Shown: in pieces, positions 48,226 to 64,000 of the stretch
Numbering within the stretch: the stretch's first letter is position 1
Layout: every line of letters starts with the position of its first letter
Assembly: GCA_030267565.1 (NCBI GenBank)
Contig: BRXU01000003.1
Span: 2,154,001-2,218,000 of the forward strand
Direction: 5' to 3'
From: Pleodorina starrii
Lineage: Eukaryota > Chlorophyta > Chlorophyceae > Chlamydomonadales > Volvocaceae
DNA length: 64,000 bases
Translations under genes and position numbers: made by a program
The notes under the pieces: model-generated
The model's input: only the letters and a program-made list of their open reading frames with translations
Told to the model about the DNA's origin: nothing
Database searches by the model: none

Positions 48226-50541
48226 AGCGCCGCGTCACTGCGCCAGACGCTACAGTGCGGCACGTCGCGTGCGTCGATTACGGGCGGACGCAGCGGCGAC
48301 GGAGCAGGCGTCGGGCAGCGCTGTGGCTTCACGAAACCGGGACCCATGCCAGGGTGGCGGGGGTCGGGGTGCGGGCTACAGGGGCCACGGGTTGGTTGCT
48401 TAGCGTGTTGATGTCGTGCGTCTGCCAGTGTTTGGGGGTTTGGGTACCTGGGCGAGTGGGTTTCTGCAGCCGGTTTCTGTTATATCTTAGGGATCCGTGC
48501 GTGCTCCGTGAAAATCCGTGCTCTTAGGATGGGGGAGGGTTGACAGCGGCAAGTGAGAATGCGGATGGCGTGGGTTGCCTTTCAGCGGGCCAGCTGGGTA
48601 CGGCGGTACGGCGGTACAGCGTCCAAAAGGAGCTTAGAGCGGGGGCACTCAGCCACACCAAGCGAGGTCAACGGACTGCCGGTTAAGTGAGGTCTGCGCG
48701 GCTGGATCGCGCCAGTGTAATGTGGTTGCATGGTGAGGGCTGCGGGCATCAGGCACGCAGGTAACCAGGTATTGTGTAGTTTCAGCGTGGTTTCTCTGAC
48801 GGGTCGGGTGAGACGTGTACATGGCGGGTGCAGGGTAAGATGGGGATGGTGGGCGGGGCCGTGTAGTGTAGGGGGCGGTGGATGCTCTCCGCCCCTGCAA
48901 TGAAACAGCTCCTCAGCGCTGGCGGGTAGAGGAACGAAGGGTAGGTACTTCGACTTCCCCCGCAGGTGAGGGCCGCCGGAGAAGTCATCCGCCGCCGCCG
49001 CTGTTCATTTGTCATTTTGTGTTGGTGGGGTGGGTTCGGGATGCGGCAGCAGCGCGGCACTGACCTAGCGAAGCCGTTGGCAGTTGACCGGTTCAATTTG
49101 CCGTTGGTTTGTGGCGGCTGACACATGCCTATTCGGTAAGGCCGATTAGAGCAACCCGGCCCATTGCATGCGTTTGGTGATGAGTTATGAAGAGGTTGGT
49201 ACGATGTCCATGGGCGGTAAGGTTTATGCGGACTGTCAACTCGTCAGCGGGGCCTGGCTTCCGGCGGTAAGGTTCAAAACGGTGGGTATCACACCCCGTC
49301 TTGTCGCCGACGCCGCCACCGCTCACGCCTCGTTGCTTCCCCCGTGCGCAGCCCGACAGCCATTCGGCGGTTCCGTGGCCGGGCGCTCGTGTGGGTAAGG
49401 CCCCAGGGTTCCGCGGGCACGGTAAGGCGTCGTGGGTAAGGCTTATCAGTGCTGCCTGCACCGGCCCCTTGAGTACAGCGCAGGCCGTTTGTCCGGGTAA
49501 GCGGTTGGTAAGTACACATTACGTGGGGCCTTGTCTTGCCTCGTATGTGCGTAGACAGGGTGCGACGGAAAGCAATCTGGCCCCCCCCCAACACGGTCGC
49601 CGAGCCAGCGAGTCAAAAAGGCTACTGGTCAGGGCAAAGTGGGGCCTGGGGGCCCGGCTTGCTTCCGAATGTAATTCAAGCCGCCGACTCCAGGAAGCTC
49701 ACTTGTCATACAGCTGTTTCCATACGAACTCTCGCCAGCGCAGTCGCCAGGATTCCGCCGACAAAACTGATTAAAAAAACTACTTCCGACACAGGCCAGA
49801 CAAATCCATGCTGGAAAAGCACGCATATTATTGCGCATAACGGACGAGCGAAGAGCAACGGACGAGGGGAAACGATGACGACCCGACCAGGCAGGACCAG
49901 GCAAATGTCATGCGCGCGGCTACTGGGCTGCAGACGACACGATGCGGTGGTGCCCAGCTTGCTAAGGGCCCAGCGGAATACGACTGAGCTGCAACGCTAG
50001 TACGGCATCTGAATAACGCGGAAGAAGATGTCAGAAGGTTTCAGGATAACCGTGCAGACTCAGCCCCGGGACCCAAGCTGCTATGTGTACCCGCCAGCGG
50101 CTTCTTGCTGCACGTGTGCGGTGGGACCACACGGACGCTCTGCGGCGCAGGATGTGGCTTCGGAGGGGTGCCGGCTAGTTGCGCCGACGTCGGCGCCTCT
50201 GAGTGCTCAGCGGCGGCGGTGCTGATGCCGCCGCAGATGCTGCCACCCCTTTTCCAGGCAGGCAGGCAGGATTTCAGCTGCGGCGGCTTGAGGAGGCAAG
50301 GAGCGGCTGTTTGTGCTCCAGTGTACGGCGAGCAGATGTTCTGGGACATCAGGGGACGTGTGCTGTGCTGAGCCCTCGTTCAAAGGAACTTAGGGTTTTA
50401 CCCCGCGGTTTTAAAACTTCCCGGCTGCATGTGGGTGTTTTAGGGCCGAATCGATCACTGTAGGAGAGAGCATGTTGGTATTGGAGGACTGCGTCAGCAT
50501 GTATCCAAAGATGCATGGGCGTGGAAGTCAATGAGTTGGGT
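48226..50541. other. U1-70K 3' UTR and gene-free spacer
   Basis: A TGTAA signal at 48716-48720 probably ends U1-70K. Beyond it no family-like ORF is seen on either strand. The notable content is a cluster of eight GGTAAG hexamers between 49135 and 49512 on the plus strand. Confidence 0.45.
48716..48720 (+). terminator. Candidate poly(A) signal of U1-70K
   Basis: TGTAA about 490 bases after the stop codon on the sense strand. Confidence 0.5.
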
Positions 50542-50557
50542 GGTGTTGAGAAACACC
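50542..50557 (-). terminator. Histone 3' hairpin of H2A
   Basis: On the minus strand GGTGTT-TCTC-AACACC, a 6-bp stem with a 4-nt loop, 43 bases past the H2A stop. The same hairpin follows H2B, H3 and H4. It fits the stem-loop that ends replication-dependent histone mRNAs. Confidence 0.9.
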
Positions 50558-50599
50558 GAGTTTTGAAAGATTTTCAAGCACTTTGTAAGAGCGCTTTCA

Positions 50600-50998
50600 T
50601 TACACGGCCGCGGATCCGTCCTCTGCCTTGCCGCCCTTGGACTTCTTGGGCAGCAGCACCGCGTGGATGTTGGGCAGCACACCGCCAGACGCGATGGTCA
50701 CGTCGCCCAGCAGCTTGCCCAGCTCCTCGTCGTTGCGGATGGCCAGCTGGATGTGGCGCGGGACGATGCGGTTCTTCTTGTTGTCGCGAGCGGCGTTGCC
50801 AGCCAGCTCCAGCACCTCGGCGGTGAGGTACTCGAGCACCGCGGCCAGGTACACGGGCGCACCGGCACCGATGCGCTCGGCGTACTTGCCCTTCTTCAGG
50901 TAGCGAGCGATGCGGCCCACGGGGAACTGCAGGCCCGCCTTGGAGCTGCGGCTCACGGCCTTCTTGCCGGCAGTCTTGCCTTTGCCACGGCCAGCCAT
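50600..50998 (-). CDS. HTA: Histone H2A
   Basis: Single-exon gene of 132 residues. Core nucleosome protein in the nucleus. The sequence opens [13 protein letters not shown] and carries the H2A signatures [33 protein letters not shown] and [20 protein letters not shown], with [12 protein letters not shown] before a short tail. The tail ends AEDGSAAV and lacks an SQ[E/D] motif, so it is canonical H2A and not H2A.X. It is divergent from H2B across 269 bases and has a 3' hairpin, indicating a replication-dependent copy. Confidence 0.97.
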   Translation of the reverse strand: MAGRGKGKTAGKKAVSRSSKAGLQFPVGRIARYLKKGKYAERIGAGAPVYLAAVLEYLTAEVLELAGNAARDNKKNRIVPRHIQLAIRNDEELGKLLGDVTIASGGVLPNIHAVLLPKKSKGGKAEDGSAAV

Positions 50999-51267
50999 TT
51001 TGATCGGGATGTTGGTAAACCCTAATGATTTGGAAAAGAGAATTTTGTGATTAAATGCTTAGGAATGGGCCTTCTTATGCTGCAAAGGAAATGGCGCTTT
51101 GATCCGGGTCGTTTTTTCCGTTGGTCCGAGCTCGGGTCGGGTCGCGCGGTACAACCGACAGCTTGCAGCAGCTTTATATAAGCCGGAAGCCTTTCGGTAA
51201 GTGTCCACTTACTTACACTTTCTTACACTTACTTGAATTTAAATTACCTTTATTTCTAGTTACAAGT
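50999..51267. promoter_or_regulatory. Divergent H2A/H2B promoter
   Basis: Contains a TATA box for H2B (TTTATATAAG, 51173-51182) and the element TCGGGTCGGGTCGC (51132-51145), which recurs in opposite orientation in the H3/H4 promoter. GAGCTCGG lies next to it in both. No TATA box is evident on the H2A side. Confidence 0.75.
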
Positions 51268-51750
51268 ATGGCCCCTAAGAACATTAAGGAGGAGAAGGCT
51301 TCCGAGGCCGCTGCGGCCGCTGAGCCAAAGGCCGAGGCCAAGCCCAAGGCGGAGAAGGCCCCCAAGGCGAAGAAGGAGAAGAAGGCGCCGGCTAAGAAGG
51401 CCGCCAAGGAGCCCGCTGCCGAGGGCGCCGCTGACGGCGACAAGAAGGCCAAGAAGAAGGCCAAGGTCGCCAAGAGCGAGACCTACAAGCTGTACATCTT
51501 CAAGGTGCTCAAGCAGGTGCACCCCGACACCGGCATCAGCTCCAAGGCCATGTCCATCATGAACAGCTTCATCAACGACATCTTCGAGAAGGTCGCCACC
51601 GAGGCCTCCAAGCTCAGCCGCTACAACAAGAAGCCCACCGTCACGTCGCGCGAGATCCAGACCGCCGTGCGCCTGGTGCTGCCCGGCGAGCTGGCCAAGC
51701 ACGCCGTGTCGGAGGGAACCAAGGCAGTCACCAAGTTCACCTCGGCGTAA
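51268..51750 (+). CDS. HTB: Histone H2B
   Basis: Single-exon gene of 160 residues; core nucleosome protein. The start is the ATG at 51268, where the usual MAPK-type tail begins; the frame remains open upstream but that part lies over the TATA box. The N-terminal tail is long and plant-like, with K/A/E/P repeats. The globular part has [35 protein letters not shown] and [27 protein letters not shown]. It is followed by the histone hairpin. Confidence 0.97.
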   Translation: MAPKNIKEEKASEAAAAAEPKAEAKPKAEKAPKAKKEKKAPAKKAAKEPAAEGAADGDKKAKKKAKVAKSETYKLYIFKVLKQVHPDTGISSKAMSIMNSFINDIFEKVATEASKLSRYNKKPTVTSREIQTAVRLVLPGELAKHAVSEGTKAVTKFTSA

Positions 51751-52917
51751 TGCGGGGTGCCCCCAACCAAGCTCTCCAGTTTCTCCAAAACCCGGTGTTT
51801 CTCAACACCACCCGGACAAATGGACGACCCTGGTTTTGTTCTGAAGCTGTTGACAGAATGTGATCACTGTTTGCAGCGTTACGGTTCGGTGGTGTCTTGC
51901 TGGCCCATACGGATTAGCCCATTTGAACATTTGTATACCTGCTTGCTTTCTGTGATGGGTAGACCGCTGGCAAGACGCTCATGATCCCAACCGCTCATCA
52001 ACCGCTCCGTTAAAGTTTACATAATCGCTCCCGCAGAGAGGGAGAGACCGATTATGGTCAACCTCTCGACACGCTCTCCGGCCCTGACGATTCCTTGCGG
52101 TAGACCACTCAAAATATTACACTCCGATGCGAGGAAAACGGTCCCCACGCTTGGCAATCGTACAACAGACAAGCTCTGCCTTGTGTTGCAGTACACCGCA
52201 TTCGCACGTCAAGGGCAAACAACTCCAACTTACCAAGCTTGAAAGCCAAGAAAAACATAGTAGGACGGCCTGAATCATGTGGCTGCTGACCACAAGTACT
52301 AAACGGCTGCACAGTGACCACTCTAAACTGATTCCAGGAAGCCACGTACACAGGGCCCAATTAGCAAGCAGTCCCTATTTGCGGTCTACTTCTGGTTGGT
52401 TGGCCCGCTGCCTATTTGTGGTTGGTCCGTTGCCCTTTGGGGAGGTTGGGGAGCCAGGGGGAGCCTCATGGATTCATTCCCCCGCGGACTCGCTCGTTCC
52501 TGTTGGGTTGACTCGCGCCGTCTCGTCTAGTCTGGTTGCGCTGTCCATTGCCCTAGTCATCCCTGCTGGCCTCGGAATCCGCCCGAGGGTCTGGAGTACA
52601 CTGTGAGGTGCGGGCGCGGGGTCATAATGCACACGCGGGGTCCGCGCTTGGATATCGAAATGATGTCAGAGCCTGTCAGAGGACGCGAGGATGGTGGGGA
52701 ACGACGGCTGGGGGATGAAGCCTGCCCACCGCCATCCCTTCGCGGCGGTGTTGTTGCCGTTGTGGTGGATAGCGGTGTGGCACACTTGAGTCGTTGACTG
52801 GTGGAAGCCTTTCCGACCCCCGGAACAATATTATGGACAACTGCGAAAGTGATTGGTCATCCGAAGAAAAAAGAAGTGAAGAGCCTAATAGGAAACGCAG
52901 CCAAGCCACAATTGTGT
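51751..52917. other. Spacer between the two histone pairs
   Basis: Holds the H2B 3' end and hairpin, then gene-free DNA. No ORF here resembles a known family. Some T/G-rich sequence at about 52380-52600 is of repeat-like composition, but I could not match it confidently to other parts of the window. Confidence 0.4.
51794..51809 (+). terminator. Histone 3' hairpin of H2B
   Basis: GGTGTT-TCTC-AACACC, 44 bases past the H2B stop, preceded by an A/C-rich segment as at H4. Confidence 0.9.
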
Positions 52918-52933
52918 GGTGTTGAAAAACACC
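52918..52933 (-). terminator. Histone 3' hairpin of H3 (variant loop)
   Basis: On the minus strand GGTGTT-TTTC-AACACC, about 70 bases past the H3 stop. The stem is identical to the other three hairpins; the loop is TTTC instead of TCTC. Confidence 0.88.
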
Positions 52934-53002
52934 GGGTTGTTTTCGGATGTGCCTTCACGCAGTCAGCGAGCAGCCGCGTGGGCAGCAGCAGACGCCGTCC
53001 GC

Positions 53003-55078
<2,076 letters not shown>

Positions 55079-55121
55079 GCATACTGGCCCTCGCTTCTGC
55101 GTTTCGCAAAACAACAAACCC

Positions 55122-55137
55122 GGTGTTTCTCAACACC
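55122..55137 (+). terminator. Histone 3' hairpin of H4
   Basis: GGTGTT-TCTC-AACACC, 44 bases past the H4 stop, the same spacing as at H2B. Confidence 0.9.
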
Positions 55138-57350
55138 ACCCTATCGTTGGCTTCGATTCTGCTTGTCAGGTGGCCGAGGATTTGGGGCGTGGGGGATTCT
55201 ACGCGTGCCTCCCTTATGCCTCTTTCGTAGTCCCTCTCCCTCCCACACAATCTCATTGTTCCTCACGGCCCCTACGTTGGGCGCATCCTGGCATATATCT
55301 GCAGCTGGCTAGGGACATTGGAACCTTAGACGGGCAGTAGCGAGGCCTGCGGCCCTCCTGTCGTGGCAATCTGTGGCGTCACTGAACCTCTTGTGTGTCT
55401 GATGGAGATTACCGGTGCGAAGGGGGCGGCGACACCGGGGTGGTGCGCAGGAGCACACCCGCACGACTCTAGAGCAGGTCATCGGCACGGGACGGGTGGA
55501 TGGAAGGGCTTCAGGAGTCCGAGTCCGGATGAGTACGTTGTATCAGTTGGGCCTGGTCGTCGCGGCCCGGCCCAAGAAAGCATTCACTCACGTTCCCATT
55601 GTTGGGACTGCAGCAGGAAGTACCGAGTCAACGAGTGCAACAATGGGGGTATGTAATTCCGGATGCGGACTGCCGAGGGGGCATGACGTGCGGCTTTGGT
55701 ACAAAGCATACTGAGCAAAGTCGGAATGCCTGAATGCTTTATCTCACGTGGCCGAAGCCCATCGGCGGCAGCCTGCAACAGCCAGCTGCAGGGCCATCCG
55801 GGGGCGGCCGCCGGCCCCGACGCCGCCCTGTGGTGGCGGCCGCGTGCCCTTGGGCGGCGCAAGAGCTTGGGATGGTGCCTCAAATCGTATATGGTACGCC
55901 ACCGCAAGCGAGCTTGACGCTCAACGCGGCCTGTCGTTACTCAGGACGGAAGTGCTGACCGATGAGCTCTGGTCGCTTAGGGGAGCTGCTTCGCAAACTT
56001 TCAGCACAGCTTTGGTTAACTGGGGGCGGGCACGCTCGTTGCGGGTGGCCGTGGACTGGTAGCATGGTAATTGGAAGGAAGGGGCGCTGTGCACGCAATC
56101 GGCGCTACGCAGTGCCCTGCCGCGTGTGGTGCCTGGGTACAGGCAGCCCTGGTACTCACGTAGCACGGCGTTCAGGTAGCGGCATCAGATTTGAACCGCG
56201 CCGCATCGGACCCACACACACACGCACACACACGCCGACCCAGGGGAGGCTCTCATACAGCTCGAAGGGATCACAAGGCTTACGAGGCGGCTTGCGGGGC
56301 CGTTTGCTTTGGAAGCGAGCGACGACGTCAGGCGCCAGGGGTTTGAGGCGGAGCATGCCCGTAGCTTAGCTAACCATCAAATGGACATTCACACCCGGGT
56401 CTGACGGACATTCGAATCTTTTGTTCTTTGCGGAATTCGACGATTTGGCACACTATGCTGCTGAGGAATCACGGTGGCTCGCAAGCCGCTCAGCTGTATA
56501 CATGGGGCCATGAACGCACAAATGTCTCATGCTCCCTGCCACAGTATAAATCGAGCAATTTGGGCAGTTTGGTTATGGGGTTCGATTCTACACAACCTTC
56601 TAAATACTCGACCCATGGGACATGATAGACGGCATATGAATTTCAGACTGATTCATGTTAAATTATGCTGTCACGCTGTTATGAATGTTGCTGACAGCAA
56701 CAAATGATGTCGTCAACATTGTGTAAACCCGGCGACTCGGACAGGGCAACAATATGCACAACGCAGGTTCCGCTCGCCGAAAATCCAGGCGAAGACACTT
56801 TAAAGCAATTATAAGTCGCTTACATGTGGTCGTTGTGTGTTTGGGTGAACTAACTTGTCCTTTATTCGCACCATCGCACGGCAGGTTCCAAGCATCCAGG
56901 CAATTGATACTTGGTTCAAAACATAGATCTTGCATCCAGTGTTGTTTGCAAAGGACCAACGTAAAAATGCAGTGCTCGACGATGCAGACCCAGCGCGCCG
57001 GTGCGTTCATCGCTTGCATTCGAGAAGATCGGAGCCGCCGCGAAACCGATCCATCCAAAGCCGGAGCCCTGACACAGAATTCTGCAATTCATGGCGTGTT
57101 ACAGGCCGCCGTTCGGCCAAGGCTGCTGCGCAGCAGGGCGTCGCGAGCATGCATATTGGCGGTGAGGCCAGCAGGCCGTCCGGGTCGGGAGACGGCTGCC
57201 GAGTGCCTGAGGCTGACCCAATTGACTGCAATGAATGAATTACAGGACGCGTTTGCACCCCGCTCGTGTCGGCCGGCTGCAAGGTGGGTGGAGCGTTAGG
57301 TACCGTGCTGGTGTACTTTCTGAAGGCTCACGGCCAACGTCCCCTCGCAG
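55138..57350. other. Spacer between H4 and SQD1; contains the unresolved SQD1 5' end
   Basis: No confident gene. A minus-strand frame at 56156-56356 (with FQSKRPRKPPRKPCDPFELYES) ends next to a good GTGAGT donor and could be a small gene, but no partner exon is convincing. The 5' UTR and the first transit-peptide exon of SQD1 should lie in the right half. The frame over 57231-57285 (MNELQDAFAPRS) is transit-like but does not join in phase with a normal-length intron. Confidence 0.35.
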
Positions 57351-62453
<5,103 letters not shown>

Positions 62454-64000
62454 AGGAGGCGGGGCATTTAGGGTGGAGGAGGAGGAGGAGGAGGTGGAGG
62501 GGCGGGGAAGGAGAGAGTGGGGGGGGAGCGGGAAAGGAGGGTGACGTTTCGGGGGGGGGGGAAGCAGGACGAGGAGGAGGTTGTGGGAGGGAGCGGGCGT
62601 GTACAGGGAGGGAAGGGGAAGGGTGAGAGGGAGGAGGTTTGTGGGGTGGCAGCTGGTGATTGGCGACGGCAGCGGGAGTGGGAGCACCTTAGGCCTGAGG
62701 GAGCGGCTCGGTGGCGTCAAGCGCTGGGGGGTTGGCTCGCGCCTGCGACGCGTGTAAGTTGGTATGCAGGCCCAAGCAGAGGGTTTGCCGGGCATGTTGC
62801 CGCTGTTGCTGATGCTGCTTCGGGTGCTGCTGTTATTGCTGTTGCTAATGCTGCTGAGTTGCCTCGCTGTCGAGCGGGGGGTGAGTTTGGGGAACCGACG
62901 CAGCGCCCAGCGGTCGTAGGCCGGGGGACGGAACCTGCGTCCACTGGTATCTCGGTGTCCCGCCGTCCATCTGCAACTCGATAACAGCCGGGCACAGCAC
63001 TGTAGTCGCGGACACGAAGGCGCCCGTCTATACCGGGGGGCCGGGCCGGGGTGGGGGTGCACAGCGGTGGGCAGCCCAGCAAGGCGGGTCCCGCAGGGGC
63101 GCAGTGCCACTGGCGGGCCGTTAGGATGCTCCGTGCGTCTGCCGTGTCCCGCCTGCGCGTTCACAGGAACGCCTTGTTTTAGAGCACAACGTGAGTCGAC
63201 AGGACCGGCATGCAATGACTGGCCTCGGCCTTGCATGGGCATATGGGCCTTTTGCGGTGGAGCGAACTTTGGTGTGAGGGCCTTAAGCGCAGGAGCGCCA
63301 GGTGGGGAGTGTCTCAGGAAAGAGGCAGGCGGGTTTGTACGGCACATGTTGAGTGGCCTGTCCTGCATGGAGAAGGGGCAACGCTTGGCAAACTGGCGGG
63401 CTGTGTGCTTTGTAGCACGAGACGGTGGTATCCTTGTCGCGGGGATGTAATCGCATTCCCGGATACGGCGACGGCCGGGGACGGCAGCTGGGCGGCTATG
63501 GGGTACGCCTTTTGTTTTGCATTCCAACAGCCAACGACCACTCCATTACCTCTGACCCGTGTGCTTTACCGGTATCCTCGTCCCGGGATACGTCGAGGGG
63601 GCCGTAGCCGTAGCCGACTTTTCAAGTACACACTGTCCGATACCTCGTCCTCGTCAGCTACTTGTCCGTCCCTCAGCCCGTGCAGAGCGCCAACCCCGCA
63701 CTGTGACCTTCAGCAACAGGAGAGTGCTTGCGCCAGGAAGAGCTGGGGAAGCGGCGCCAGAGGGCAGCCCGGCCGCATGGGGCATGACACGTTGACACCC
63801 GCCCCAAGCCCGGTTCGGGGCCATCCCCACCGTCACGACGGTGCTATCCGCGGGTGCTGTCCGATTACGGTAGAGTACCCGTGTCCCTTCCTTGTGTCCT
63901 TGTCCCTTGTTCCTCACTCACGAGGCGGTTCACGAGGCTGCACTCGCCCCACCTCGTGCGGGGCAGGGCTTGCGAGCCGAGCCGACCGGGGGTGCCTGAG
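62454..64000. other. SQD1 3' region; no further gene seen
   Basis: Starts with GGA-rich simple sequence (about 62472-62640). TGTAA occurs at 62753-62757 and again near 63447; the first would give a 3' UTR of about 300 bases. Open frames on both strands up to the window end show no family resemblance. Confidence 0.4.
62753..62757 (+). terminator. Candidate poly(A) signal of SQD1
   Basis: TGTAA about 300 bases past the SQD1 stop codon on the sense strand. Confidence 0.4.

Noticed and set aside
48226..50541. Several 90-157 codon frames downstream of U1-70K
   Set aside because: Mutually overlapping on both strands, no family resemblance; typical of GC-rich spacer.
51121..51267. Upstream in-frame extension of H2B
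   Set aside because: It would run through the TATA box and promoter element; the conserved histone start is at 51268.
56156..56356. Minus-strand frame with FQSKRPRKPPRKPCDPFELYES and a GTGAGT donor at its end
   Set aside because: Looks partly gene-like, but no second exon of convincing sequence or phase was found.
57231..57285. Frame MNELQDAFAPRSCRPAA as the SQD1 first exon
   Set aside because: Joining it in phase would need a 42-nt intron, too short; the usual acceptor at 57350 is out of phase with it.

Overview
The window is nuclear DNA of a green alga, most likely a volvocine (Chlamydomonas/Volvox group). The evidence is intron-dense genes with GC-biased codons, TGTAA-type poly(A) signals, a 135-residue histone H3 with the shortened ATGG segment, a divergent H2A-H2B/H3-H4 histone quartet with 3' hairpins, and a plastid SQD1 gene. 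I do not assign a species. Exons were placed by hand from splice consensus, reading-frame continuity and, for the duplicated pair, paralogue comparison. They are predictions, not transcript evidence.

Layout. (1) 133-13952: two tandem minus-strand paralogues encoding an alpha-helical (TPR-like) protein with a C-terminal J domain. They share every visible exon boundary. The distal copy is cut by a 227-bp hAT-like MITE with a perfect 8-bp target duplication; the empty site survives in the other copy. The spacer holds a 982-bp inverted-repeat element and a diverged dispersed repeat. (2) 16366-29598: a 24-exon minus-strand gene for a giant coiled-coil protein of about 3032 residues, including 22 consecutive 25-residue repeats. 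(3) 29819-30990: TAF10, divergent from the giant gene across about 220 bp. (4) 31141-36540: gene-poor, repeat-bearing DNA. (5) 36541-40094: a divergent pair, an acidic low-complexity protein (minus) and a probable plastid GNAT acetyltransferase (plus). (6) 42829-48225: a second divergent pair, a DapB-fold protein that has lost the DapB catalytic motif (minus) and U1-70K of the U1 snRNP (plus). (7) 50600-55078: H2A(-)/H2B(+)/H3(-)/H4(+). The two divergent promoters share a 14-bp element and each gene has a GGTGTT-loop-AACACC hairpin. H3 has a 1072-nt intron with no AG at its 3' end. (8) 57351-62453: SQD1, UDP-sulfoquinovose synthase, with the 5' end unresolved.

The best candidates for something unusual are the MITE-split J-domain gene with a possible frame-restoring splice, the 25-residue-repeat giant coiled coil, the DapB-fold protein without its active-site motif, the AG-less H3 intron, and the large sixth intron of U1-70K together with a dense GGTAAG cluster downstream of that gene. 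I found no CRISPR array, rRNA or convincing tRNA.
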